DNA of 64,000 nt from Azospirillum formosense (GTDB taxonomy: Bacteria > Pseudomonadota > Alphaproteobacteria > Azospirillales > Azospirillaceae). Location of the stretch: positions 339,001 through 403,000 of the forward strand of contig NZ_CP159404.1 in the NCBI RefSeq assembly GCF_040500525.1, written 5' to 3'. Below the pieces are notes generated by a model. That model was not told the origin of the DNA and searched no databases. It worked only from the letters and a program-made list of their open reading frames with translations. Positions 10,515-18,450 of the stretch are shown here, piece after piece; the stretch's first letter is position 1, and every line of letters starts with the position of its first letter. Made by a program: the position numbers and the translations under genes.

Positions 10515-10590
10515 CGCCGTTGGGGCGGCGCAGCGGCGTCGCCCCCTTTCGGCTGTGCCGGTGCGGTGCTGCTGAAACAAATAAGCGTAC

Positions 10591-10608
10591 GGGACGGCTT
10601 GCCGTCCC
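10591..10608 (+). terminator. Hairpin between channel and adaptor genes (attenuator or processing site)
   Basis: GGGACGG, loop CTTG, CCGTCCC forms a 7-bp perfect stem 28 bases before the next gene. No U-tract follows, so attenuation or transcript stabilisation is as likely as termination. A weaker stem (10522-10527 with 10540-10545) lies just after the channel gene's stop. Confidence 0.4.
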
Positions 10609-10635
10609 TGGATCGTTGCGCTTCCGGAGCAAAGG

Positions 10636-11442
10636 GTGCAGAAAATCTCTGCCATGATGTGCCGATTTCGCCCCTCACGTATCCTCGCCGCGCTGTCTGT
10701 CGCGCTGCTTCCTCTGCCGCTTGCCGCCGCGGATCCGGCGCCGGTTCCCGAAGGCGGCGTGCGCGCGCTGATCGAGGCGCGGCAGCACGCCGTGCTGTCC
10801 AGCGAGATCGCCGGGCGCATCGGGCGGATGACCGTGGAGGCGGGGCAGTCCTTCAAGGCGGGCCAGACGCTGGTCGCCTTCGATTGCAGCCATTATCAGG
10901 CGGCGGTCGACGCCGCCCGCGCCAACCTGCGCGCCGCCGACGTCACGGTGCGGCAGAGCCGACGCCTGGAACAGTTGAAATCCATCGGCGGGGCCGAGGT
11001 CGAGATGGCCGAGGTCAAGGCCGAGGCCGCCCGCGCCGATCTGCGCAAGGCGGAGATCGAGGTCCGCCGCTGCGACGTGAAGGCTCCCTTCGACGGCAAG
11101 GTCGTGGAGCAGCGGATCCGCGAGCATGAGTCGGTCCCCGCCGGCACGGCCCTGCTCGAAGTTCTGTCCGACCGCGATCTGCGGGTGGAACTGATCGTCC
11201 CGTCCTCCTGGCTGGTCTGGCTGAAGCCCGGCCAGCGGTTCGAGCTGCGCATCGACGAGACGGGCGAGGCTCTGGACGGCGAGGTGACCCTGATCGGCGC
11301 CCGCGTCGATCCGGTCAGCCAGTCGCTGAAGGTGACGGGCAAGCTGCAGGCCGACAAGCCGGGCAACGCCCCGAACCTGGTCGCCGGCATGAGCGGAACC
11401 GCCCGCTTCAATGCGCCGGAGGAGGCCAAAGGTGCCCGATGA
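10636..11442 (+). CDS. HlyD/RND-type periplasmic adaptor
   Basis: This 268-residue protein is a membrane-fusion (adaptor) protein that would bridge an inner-membrane component and the TolC-like channel. A signal peptide occupies about residues 1-32 (ending LPLAAADP). A lipoyl/biotinyl half-domain follows (SSEIAGRIGRMTVEAGQSFK), then an alpha-helical hairpin at about 90-145, the second lipoyl half (RRCDVKAPFDGKV) and a beta-barrel. The GTG start has GGAG six bases upstream; an ATG at 10654 is an alternative. The 3' end overlaps the next gene by 11 bases, so translation is probably coupled. The protein is shorter than classic HlyD. Confidence 0.85.
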   Translation: MQKISAMMCRFRPSRILAALSVALLPLPLAAADPAPVPEGGVRALIEARQHAVLSSEIAGRIGRMTVEAGQSFKAGQTLVAFDCSHYQAAVDAARANLRAADVTVRQSRRLEQLKSIGGAEVEMAEVKAEAARADLRKAEIEVRRCDVKAPFDGKVVEQRIREHESVPAGTALLEVLSDRDLRVELIVPSSWLVWLKPGQRFELRIDETGEALDGEVTLIGARVDPVSQSLKVTGKLQADKPGNAPNLVAGMSGTARFNAPEEAKGAR

Positions 11443-12796
11443 CGTCACATCCGTCCGGATGGAAGCGGCCAACCCGCTGAACAGCCTCCTGCTCCTCCTG
11501 AACCTGCAGCAGGAGGCCCGGCAGGCCCAGACTCCGGAAGCGCTGCGCTTCCTCGTCGTGAACCAGACGCGGCGGATGGTCGCCTACCAGCAGGCAGTCT
11601 TCCTGACCGTCGCGCCGTCCGGCAAGGCGCGGCTGGAAGCGGTGTCCAACGTCGCCGTTCCGGAACGCGACGCTCCCTTCACCCGCTGGCTGGAGGCGGT
11701 GGCGTCGGCCATCGCCGCGGGAGCGGAGGCTCGCAACCTGCACGGCATCGCCCCCACCGAGGTGCCGCCCGCGCTGGCCCGCGACTGGGGGCAGTGGGGA
11801 CCGGCGCAGGCTCTCTGGGTGCCGCTGCCGGGGCCGGACGGTGCGGTCACGGCGGTGCTGTGGCTGGCCCGCGACGATGCGTGGACGGACGGGGAGAAGG
11901 TGCTGCTCGCGCAGCTCTCCGGCGGCTATGGGCACGCCTGGTGGGCGCTGACGCGGGCCGGGCGCCGGTCCGGCGTGCGGGCGCGCAAGGGGATGTGGGC
12001 GGTTGCGGTGGCGGCGGTCCTGGCGGCGGTCCTGGCCATTCCGGTGCCGCAATCGACGCTGGCCCCGGCGGAGGTGGCGCCGCGCGACCCGCTGATCGTC
12101 AGCGCGCCGCTGGAAGGCGTGATCGAACGCTTCCACGTCCAGCCGAACGAGCCGGTGACCACCGGCCAACCGCTGTTCACGTTCGAAGCGACGGTGTTGA
12201 AGAGCCGCCTGGAGGTGGCGCGCAAGGCGCTGTCGTCGGCGGAGGCGGAACTGCTGACAGCCTCGCAGGGGGCCTTCACCGATCCGCAGAGCAAAGCCCG
12301 CATCGCGCAGCTGAAAACCCAGGTGGAGCTGCGCCGGGCGGAGATGGATTTCGCCCGCGACCTGATGGACCGCGTTACCGTGAAGGCGGAGCGGACGGGC
12401 ATCGCCGTCTTCACCGACGCCAACGACTGGCTGGGCAAGCCGGTGGCGGTGGGCGAGCGCATCCTGACCCTGGCCGATCCGCTGGCCGCGGAGATCGACG
12501 TGCATGTGCCGGTCAACGACGCGATCGTGCTCCAGGAGGGCGCGGCGGTCAGCCTCTATCTGAACGTCGACCCGCTGCGCCCGCTGCGCGCCACCGTCTC
12601 GCACGCCAGCTATGAACCGGGGCTGACTCCGGGCGGGGTCCTGGCCTACCGCGTCCGCGCCGACCTGGCGCCGGACCAGCCGACGCCGCGCATCGGGTTG
12701 CGCGGCACCGCCAAGATCCAGGGGGAGCGGGTGCCGCTGGCCTTCTACCTGTTCCGCCGTCCGCTGGCGGCGCTGCGCCAGACCGTGGGGCTCTGA
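11432..12796 (+). CDS. GAF-domain / HlyD-like adaptor fusion
   Basis: This 454-residue membrane protein has an unusual layout. About residues 10-170 look like a GAF sensory domain (LLNLQQEARQAQTPEALRFL and a later VPLPGPDG core). One membrane helix follows at about 190-208 (MWAVAVAAVLAAVLAIPV), then a HlyD-type periplasmic part with lipoyl halves (SAPLEGVIERFHVQPNEPV, later RVTVKAERTGIAVFTD), a short hairpin and a beta-barrel. The topology would put GAF in the cytoplasm and the adaptor in the periplasm. GTG 11432 was chosen because GGAGGAGG lies six bases upstream; an upstream in-frame ATG at 11411 lacks such a site. The gene overlaps its neighbours' translation units and probably acts in the same complex. 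Confidence 0.8.
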   Translation: MPDDVTSVRMEAANPLNSLLLLLNLQQEARQAQTPEALRFLVVNQTRRMVAYQQAVFLTVAPSGKARLEAVSNVAVPERDAPFTRWLEAVASAIAAGAEARNLHGIAPTEVPPALARDWGQWGPAQALWVPLPGPDGAVTAVLWLARDDAWTDGEKVLLAQLSGGYGHAWWALTRAGRRSGVRARKGMWAVAVAAVLAAVLAIPVPQSTLAPAEVAPRDPLIVSAPLEGVIERFHVQPNEPVTTGQPLFTFEATVLKSRLEVARKALSSAEAELLTASQGAFTDPQSKARIAQLKTQVELRRAEMDFARDLMDRVTVKAERTGIAVFTDANDWLGKPVAVGERILTLADPLAAEIDVHVPVNDAIVLQEGAAVSLYLNVDPLRPLRATVSHASYEPGLTPGGVLAYRVRADLAPDQPTPRIGLRGTAKIQGERVPLAFYLFRRPLAALRQTVGL

Positions 12797-12799
12797 GCC

Positions 12800-15001
12800 A
12801 TGGGCGCCGCCGCCATCGGGATGACGACGGGGCCGGCGGCGGTCACGCCGATGGACCCGCTGGACAGCGTGCGGTTGCCGCCGCTGCGCGAGGAGCTGCA
12901 GCTGCTTCCGGCCCCGCCGGCCGTGGACGGGTCGCCCTGCTGGACGATCCATGACCCGGTGCGCAACCGCTACTTTCGCATCGGCCACGGCGCCTTCGAG
13001 GTCATCGCCCGCTGGCATCACGGATCGCCCCGCGCCATCGCCGCCGCGGTGGCCGCCGAGACGGTCCTGCAGCCGGAGGCGGAGGACGTGGTCGGCCTCT
13101 ACAAGTTCCTGGCCGGCAGCAATCTGACCCAGGGCGCCGACGTCGATTTCCTGGCGAAGCAGACGGCGGCGCGGCGCACGTCCTGGTGGATGTGGCTGCT
13201 GCACAACTACCTGTTCTTCCGCATCCCGCTGGTCCGTCCCGACGCCTTCCTGAACGCCACGGTGCGCTATGTCGCGCCCTTCTACAGCCGCGCCTGGTTG
13301 TGGACGGTGATCGGGGCGGGGATTCTGGGACTTGTCCTGGCGATGCGCCAGTGGGACAGCTTCGCCCACACCTTCCTGCATTTCTTCACGCTGGAGGGCA
13401 TGGCGCTCTACGGCGTGACCCTGTTGGTGACCAAGACTCTGCACGAGCTGGGGCACGCCTACACCGCGAAACGATTCGGCTGCCGGGTGCCGACCATGGG
13501 GGCGGCCTTCCTGGTGATGTGGCCGGTGCTCTACACCGATACCAGCGACGCGTGGCGGCTCGTCTCCCGCCGTGCCCGCCTGCACATCGCGGCGGCGGGC
13601 ATGCTGACGGAGCTGGCGCTGGCCGCCTTCGCCACGCTGGCCTGGAGCTTCCTGCCCGATGGCCCGCTGCGCAGCGCCGCCTTCTTCGTGGCGACGGTGA
13701 GCTGGGTGACGACGCTGACGATCAACCTCAGCCCCTTCATGCGCTTCGACGGCTATTACCTGCTGGCCGACGCGCTGGACGTGCCGAACCTGCAGGACCG
13801 AGCGTTCGCGCTGGCCCGCTGGCGGCTGCGCGAGTGGCTGTTCGGCCTGGGCGACGAGGTGCCGGAGCGGTTCGATCCCTGGATGCACCGGGTGTTGCTG
13901 GCCTACGCCTTCGCCACCTGGGTCTACCGGCTCGTGCTGTTCATCGGCATCGCGGTGCTGGTCTATCACGTCTTCATCAAGGTGCTGGGAATCGTGCTGT
14001 TCGCGGTGGAAGTCGGCTGGTTCATCCTGCGCCCGCTCGTCAACGAGGCGAAGGAATGGTGGGAACGGCGGGGCAGCCTGCGGCCCAACCGGAACCTGCT
14101 GATGACGCTGGGCGGTCTGGCCGCGCTGGTCTGGCTGGCCTTCGTCCCGGTCACCGGCACCATCGCCGTGCCGTCGGTGTGGCGGGCGGAGGGATTCTCG
14201 ACCCTGTTCGCCCCGGTGCCGTCCCGCATCGCGGAGGTGCTGGTCCGGCCCGGCCAGCGCGTGGCGGCGGGCGATCTGCTGTTCCGCCTGGAGGCGCCGG
14301 AGCTGACCAGCAGGCTGCAGCAGTCGGAACTGCGGATCGCGCTGGCCCAGGACCGCATCGACCGCATGCTGGCCGCCCGCGACGGGCTGGACCGGGTGCG
14401 CGTGATGGAGGAGGATCTGGCCGTCGGGCTGGCCGACCGGCAGGGTCTGCTGGACGGTCTGGCGCGGCTGGACATCCGCGCGCCGATCGCCGGGACGGTG
14501 GTGGATGTCGCCGACGCGCTGCGCCCCGGCCGCTGGGTGGGACCGTCGCTGGCGCTGGGCCAGATCGTGGCGGATGGCCGCGGTGAGCTGGTCGGCTATG
14601 TGGCCGAGAACGACCTCACCCGCGTGGTGGTCGGGGCCGATGCGGTGTTCCACGCCGACGACCCGTTGCGCCCCCGCATGGCGGCGCGGGTGACGGCGGT
14701 GGACCGGGTGGGCGTCAAGGGGCTGGACGTTCCCGCCCTGGCCTCGATCCATGGCGGCCCCATCGCGGTGGAAAGCCAGACCGGCCCGTCGATGGGACGC
14801 ACGAACGCCGAGGCCGCGCGGTCCAACCTGAAGCCGGTGGAGGCCGTGTACCGGGTGACCCTGGCGCCGCTGGACCGGACGCAGGCCGGGCCCGCCCACC
14901 AGACGCGCGGCGTGGCCCGCGTGGAGGGCGAGGCGCGCAGTCTGGCCGACCGCTTCTGGCGCACCGCGCTGGCCGTGCTGATCCGCGAAACCGGGTTCTA
15001 A
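12800..15001 (+). CDS. PqqD-like / M50 site-2 protease / HlyD fusion membrane protein
   Basis: This 733-residue protein has three parts. About residues 28-110 resemble a PqqD/RRE-type winged helix (WTIHDPVRNRYFRIG, later FEVIARWHHGS), a fold used to recognise peptides. Residues ~150-460 are polytopic with the zinc-protease motif HELGH (215-219) and the second S2P motif around FDG (Asp ~317) in NLSPFMRFDGYYLL. The C-terminal ~250 residues are a HlyD-like adaptor with both lipoyl halves. It starts three bases after the preceding stop. With no ABC or RND pump nearby, it is the best candidate for the inner-membrane core of the export system. Catalytic residues look intact; whether it cleaves or only transports is unknown. 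Confidence 0.85.
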   Translation: MGAAAIGMTTGPAAVTPMDPLDSVRLPPLREELQLLPAPPAVDGSPCWTIHDPVRNRYFRIGHGAFEVIARWHHGSPRAIAAAVAAETVLQPEAEDVVGLYKFLAGSNLTQGADVDFLAKQTAARRTSWWMWLLHNYLFFRIPLVRPDAFLNATVRYVAPFYSRAWLWTVIGAGILGLVLAMRQWDSFAHTFLHFFTLEGMALYGVTLLVTKTLHELGHAYTAKRFGCRVPTMGAAFLVMWPVLYTDTSDAWRLVSRRARLHIAAAGMLTELALAAFATLAWSFLPDGPLRSAAFFVATVSWVTTLTINLSPFMRFDGYYLLADALDVPNLQDRAFALARWRLREWLFGLGDEVPERFDPWMHRVLLAYAFATWVYRLVLFIGIAVLVYHVFIKVLGIVLFAVEVGWFILRPLVNEAKEWWERRGSLRPNRNLLMTLGGLAALVWLAFVPVTGTIAVPSVWRAEGFSTLFAPVPSRIAEVLVRPGQRVAAGDLLFRLEAPELTSRLQQSELRIALAQDRIDRMLAARDGLDRVRVMEEDLAVGLADRQGLLDGLARLDIRAPIAGTVVDVADALRPGRWVGPSLALGQIVADGRGELVGYVAENDLTRVVVGADAVFHADDPLRPRMAARVTAVDRVGVKGLDVPALASIHGGPIAVESQTGPSMGRTNAEAARSNLKPVEAVYRVTLAPLDRTQAGPAHQTRGVARVEGEARSLADRFWRTALAVLIRETGF

Positions 15002-15003
15002 TG

Positions 15004-15059
15004 GGGGAAAGCTCCCCGTCAGTCCGCGATCGCCCGCGCGACCGTCAGGGAGCGATCGC
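15004..15059. terminator. Two small stem-loops between convergent genes
   Basis: GGGGA/TCCCC (15004-15008 with 15013-15017) follows the plus-strand stop. A second pairing of two GCGATCGC copies (15026-15033 with 15052-15059) encloses the stop codon of the minus-strand gene. Neither has a U-tract. Confidence 0.35.
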
Positions 15060-15431
15060 CCACTGCCCGTTGTCCATCTTGCAGAAGGTGAGCTTGTAGG
15101 GCTGGACGGTGCGCCGGATGAAGTTGGCCTGGACATCCCCGCAGGGCGCCCCGTCGCGCTCGTGCACCTTCTGCACGACGACATCCCCGCGCACCCCGGT
15201 CTTCGGGTTGCTCCATTCGGTGCGCCGTCCCGCCTCCATGGGGTTGAGGGCGTCGCCGAGCGCCTTGCGGAACAGGTCCCAGTCCTCGTCCGTCAGATCC
15301 ACCCCGCCGCGCCCGCCGAGAAACAGGCCGAACTGCGCCTGCGCCGGGGTGGCGACGGCCAGCATCGCCACCAGGGCGGCGGCGGAAAGCCCGAAGGTCG
15401 TGCCGAAGGACGTGACGGATAACAGGCGCAT
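15045..15431 (-). CDS. Small secreted protein with surface-antigen-like C-terminus
   Basis: This 128-residue protein has a signal peptide (LSAAALVAMLAVATPAQAQ) and a C-terminal region with two cysteines (APCGDVQANF, KLTFCKMDNGQWAI). The pattern of substituted Trp-Ser-Asn/Pro and a terminal C..DGQW resembles the 17-kDa-antigen/RT0821-type surface domain. The gene at 25999-26583 ends in a similar way. ATG 15431 is preferred because AAGGA lies about eight bases upstream; an ATG at 15452 has no clear ribosome site, and the longer open frame upstream is Arg/Pro-rich shadow. It converges on the M50 gene. Function unknown. Confidence 0.7.
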   Translation of the reverse strand: MRLLSVTSFGTTFGLSAAALVAMLAVATPAQAQFGLFLGGRGGVDLTDEDWDLFRKALGDALNPMEAGRRTEWSNPKTGVRGDVVVQKVHERDGAPCGDVQANFIRRTVQPYKLTFCKMDNGQWAIAP

Positions 15432-15817
15432 GCGGCGGTTCCTTATGACCATTGGAAAGCCCTGGGATGGCTCTGGGCGAGTCCGGGCATTCTGGGAACG
15501 ATCGAGGATGTCCGGCGGTGAAGGCAGGTCACGAACCGGGGTGTTACGGTAACATACGCACCGTCCCGCGACGCCCGCGGCGCCCGGCCGCCTTGGGCCA
15601 CACGCATGCCGGCCCCGCGCATGTTTCGGTATCCCTCCGGGCCCCGGGCCACGGCCACCGCAGCGGGGTCGGGTAGGCAACGGTAACGTACTGGCTTCCC
15701 GGCCGGGAGGCGGGGGAGCGTTCCAGGTCGTCGGTCCAAGCCATCGGCGGGGCCTCGCCCGGCCGCCTTTCCCGCCCGATGGGCACCGTTCCGTCGCTTT
15801 CCGGCAGGATGGCCCCT
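15432..15817. promoter_or_regulatory. Divergent intergenic region with TGTTACGGTAACA dyad
   Basis: These 386 bases separate the small secreted protein from the MscS-type gene, transcribed away from each other. They contain a perfect 6-1-6 inverted repeat, TGTTAC-G-GTAACA, at 15542-15554. A second half-like copy (CAACGGTAACG) lies near 15679-15689. This suggests an operator shared by the two promoters. No gene is evident here. Confidence 0.4.
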
Positions 15818-17866
15818 ATGCACGAAAATTCGGGGAGGCGCCGCCCTTCGGCCCGATGGACCGTCCTTGCCTTGCTCGCCGTCCTGCTGGTCGCGGTCGT
15901 GCCGGCCGGATGGGCCATGGCGCAGACGACGGATGCCGCTCCTCCGGCGTCCGGGAGAGCGGCGACGGCGCTGGAAGCCTACGCGGCGAGGCTGGAGGCG
16001 GTCGCCGCCACCTACCCGCAACTTCCCTCCATCCTGTCGGACGCCTTCGCGCGACCCAACGGCCGCGAGGCGGCGGTGCATCCGCTGCGCCTGCTGCGCG
16101 GTCTGCTGATCCTCTTCGCAGCGGGGACGGTGGCCTTGCTGCTGACGCGCCGGGTCCTGGCGGGGCCGCTGAGCAGGCTGGAGGAGGATGGCGAGGCGCC
16201 GCTTCTCACGGGCGCGTTGCGCTTCGCGCTGGGGCTGGTGCCGGTGGGCGCCTTCGCGGTCGGGGTGCTGGTGGTTTACGCAATCCTGCGGCCCGCGCAT
16301 CCCGCGGCGCCGGCCGTCCTGCTGGCGGTGCTCCAGGCGGCGCTGACCGTGCTGCTGATCGACCGGCTGATCCGCTTCCTGTGCGCGCCGGGACATCCCG
16401 GGCTGCGCCTGATCCCCTTGGCCGACGCCGACGCACACGCCCTGCACCGCACGGGGGTGGTCACGGTGACTCTCGCCGCGACGGTGCTCGGGCTGGTCGA
16501 TCTGCTGCTCGCGCTGGGGGTCGGCGGGAACGCCATCGTCGCCATCGGCCTGCCGATGAGCACCGTGCCCTTCCTGTATCTGCTGCATCGCGTGTGGCGG
16601 GGACGCGTGGCGGTGGCGCGGGCCATCGCCCGTCCGCTGGGCATGGAGGCGCAGGACCATCCCACGCTGGGGCTGTGGGCGGTGGCGGCCACGGTCTATC
16701 TCGTCGCCTTGTGGCTGGTCGTCGCGGCGGCGGCGGTGCGGCTGGAGCCGGCGACGGGGCCGCGGATGCTCGCCAGCCTGCTGGTGGCGCTGGCCGTGCC
16801 GGCCATCGCGTTGATGGCCCAGCGCCCGCTCGCCCGCTTCTACCGGGGGGAGGAGACGGAGACGGGAAAGGCCGCGGTGGCGCGGGTGATGCGGGCGCTG
16901 TGGTCGGCCCTGTTCGTCGTCGGCGTCTTCGCCACCGCGGCCATCTGGGGGTTTCGGGTGGAGAAGGCCAGCGGGGCGACCGGCATCGCCCTGCGGCTGC
17001 TGTTCAACGTGACGGTGGTGCTGCTGCTCGGCTACGTCGCCTGGACGATGGTTGTGCGGGCGATCGACCGGACGCTGGAGGAGGCCCGGCATGACGGGGT
17101 GTCGTCGCGTGGCCAGCGATTGGCGACCCTTCTGCCGCTGCTGCGGAAGTTTCTTCAGGTCGTGCTGGTCGTCATCGTGGTCATGATTGCCTTGTCCTCG
17201 CTGGGCATCGAGATCGGACCGCTGCTGGCCGGGGCGGGGGTGGTCGGCATCGCCATCGGGCTGGGCGCGCAATCGACCATCGCCGACATCCTGGCGGGCG
17301 TCTTCTTCCTGCTGGAGGATGCGTTCCACATGGGTGACTACGTCGAAGTCGGCAACCTGCGCGGCACGGTGGAGGGAATCTCCCTGCGCTCGCTGAAGCT
17401 GCGCCATCACCGCGGCGCGGTGCACACGCTGCCCTTCGGCCAGATCAAGGCGCTGACCAACTACAGCCGCGACTGGGCGCTGATGCGCCTGGAGTTTCGC
17501 GTTCCGCCGGAAACCGACATGGGGCTGGTCAAGAAGCTGGTGAAGGAGGTCGGCAAGGAGCTGTCCGCCGACCCGGAGATGGGGTCGAGCTTCATCGAGC
17601 CGCTGAAGTCCCAGGGCGTGCGGCGGCTGGAGGACGACGCGGCGATCATCGGCGTCAAGTTCATCACCAAGCCCAACGAGCAGTTCGTCATCCGGCGCGA
17701 GGCGTACCACCGCCTGATCCGCGCCTTCCAAGCCCACGGCATCCATCTGGTCGGGCGCGGCGTGGTGGTGCGGGTGGACGATCCGGACGCCACGAACAAG
17801 ATCATCGGCTTCGCCGCCGCCCAGGCGCTGAACGGAACCCGCAAGGAGAGCGGCGCGGCGGAGTGA
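15818..17866 (+). CDS. Mechanosensitive channel, MscS family (large)
   Basis: This 682-residue protein has a signal sequence (cleavage near AMAQ), a periplasmic segment, about ten hydrophobic helices and a C-terminal MscS core. The pore helix reads GAGVVGIAIGLGAQSTIAD, followed by the beta domain opening DYVEVGNLRGTVE. It should open under membrane tension during osmotic downshift. It is larger than E. coli MscS (286 residues) and fits the extended YbdG/YnaI-like classes. ATG 15818 has AGGA eight bases upstream; in-frame ATGs at 15779 and 15809 are possible. It converges with the next gene, six bases apart. Confidence 0.88.
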   Translation: MHENSGRRRPSARWTVLALLAVLLVAVVPAGWAMAQTTDAAPPASGRAATALEAYAARLEAVAATYPQLPSILSDAFARPNGREAAVHPLRLLRGLLILFAAGTVALLLTRRVLAGPLSRLEEDGEAPLLTGALRFALGLVPVGAFAVGVLVVYAILRPAHPAAPAVLLAVLQAALTVLLIDRLIRFLCAPGHPGLRLIPLADADAHALHRTGVVTVTLAATVLGLVDLLLALGVGGNAIVAIGLPMSTVPFLYLLHRVWRGRVAVARAIARPLGMEAQDHPTLGLWAVAATVYLVALWLVVAAAAVRLEPATGPRMLASLLVALAVPAIALMAQRPLARFYRGEETETGKAAVARVMRALWSALFVVGVFATAAIWGFRVEKASGATGIALRLLFNVTVVLLLGYVAWTMVVRAIDRTLEEARHDGVSSRGQRLATLLPLLRKFLQVVLVVIVVMIALSSLGIEIGPLLAGAGVVGIAIGLGAQSTIADILAGVFFLLEDAFHMGDYVEVGNLRGTVEGISLRSLKLRHHRGAVHTLPFGQIKALTNYSRDWALMRLEFRVPPETDMGLVKKLVKEVGKELSADPEMGSSFIEPLKSQGVRRLEDDAAIIGVKFITKPNEQFVIRREAYHRLIRAFQAHGIHLVGRGVVVRVDDPDATNKIIGFAAAQALNGTRKESGAAE

Positions 17867-17872
17867 GGCCGG

Positions 17873-18325
17873 TCAGGCCGCCGGGCCGGGCGCCGTCTTG
17901 ACGGACAGCCACACCGCGACGACGAAGGCGGGCAGGCGGCCGAGCGCGGCGTCGTCGCGCCCGCTCTCCTCCTGCCACGCGCGGTGGCGGTCCAGCGCGG
18001 TCCGCAGGGTGGCCGCCCGCTCCGCCGCGGGGACGGCCGACAGGGCGGTGTCCAGGCTGGTCAGATAGGGCGGGAACTCCGCGTTGGGACCGGCGAGGCC
18101 GCGCTCCGTCCCCTCGGGGTCGAACCACGCCTCCGCGGCGGCGGTGTCGGCGCTGGGCGGGACGACCATGCCGCCGACATAGCCGGTGGGCTGCACCACC
18201 TTCCATCCCTTCCGGCTCGGTCCCGTGGTCCAGCCGAGCGCGCGGGCGACCTCCATCGTCGCGGCGCGGGTCGGCGCCTGCCGGGTGATGCGGTCCAGAA
18301 GGTCGGTCAGATCGGCGGCGGGCAT
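17873..18325 (-). CDS. Conserved hypothetical protein, 150 residues
   Basis: I do not recognise the family. The protein is soluble, Ala/Arg-rich and has no signal peptide or membrane helix. It contains a glycine turn (VVQPTGYVGGMVVPPSADT) and a later helical region with many Ala-Glu-Arg residues. ATG 18325 has AAGGAG eight bases upstream, which rules out the longer frame start. It converges on the channel gene and diverges from the DUF3750 gene. Confidence 0.6.
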   Translation of the reverse strand: MPAADLTDLLDRITRQAPTRAATMEVARALGWTTGPSRKGWKVVQPTGYVGGMVVPPSADTAAAEAWFDPEGTERGLAGPNAEFPPYLTSLDTALSAVPAAERAATLRTALDRHRAWQEESGRDDAALGRLPAFVVAVWLSVKTAPGPAA

Positions 18326-18450
18326 CGGTGCGCTCCTTTGATGAACCAACCGGCCATGAACCAACCGGATGCTCCTCAACATACAACATCGGTGGCGGGC
18401 GGGGCGATGACAGCCTATCTGGGAAACGGCCCATCAGGCGAGAGGGAGCG

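Noticed and set aside
11408..15184. 1258-residue open frame on the minus strand opposite the adaptor and M50 genes
   Set aside because: The composition is His/Arg/Gln/Pro-rich with no motif, while the plus strand encodes clear HlyD and HELGH features.
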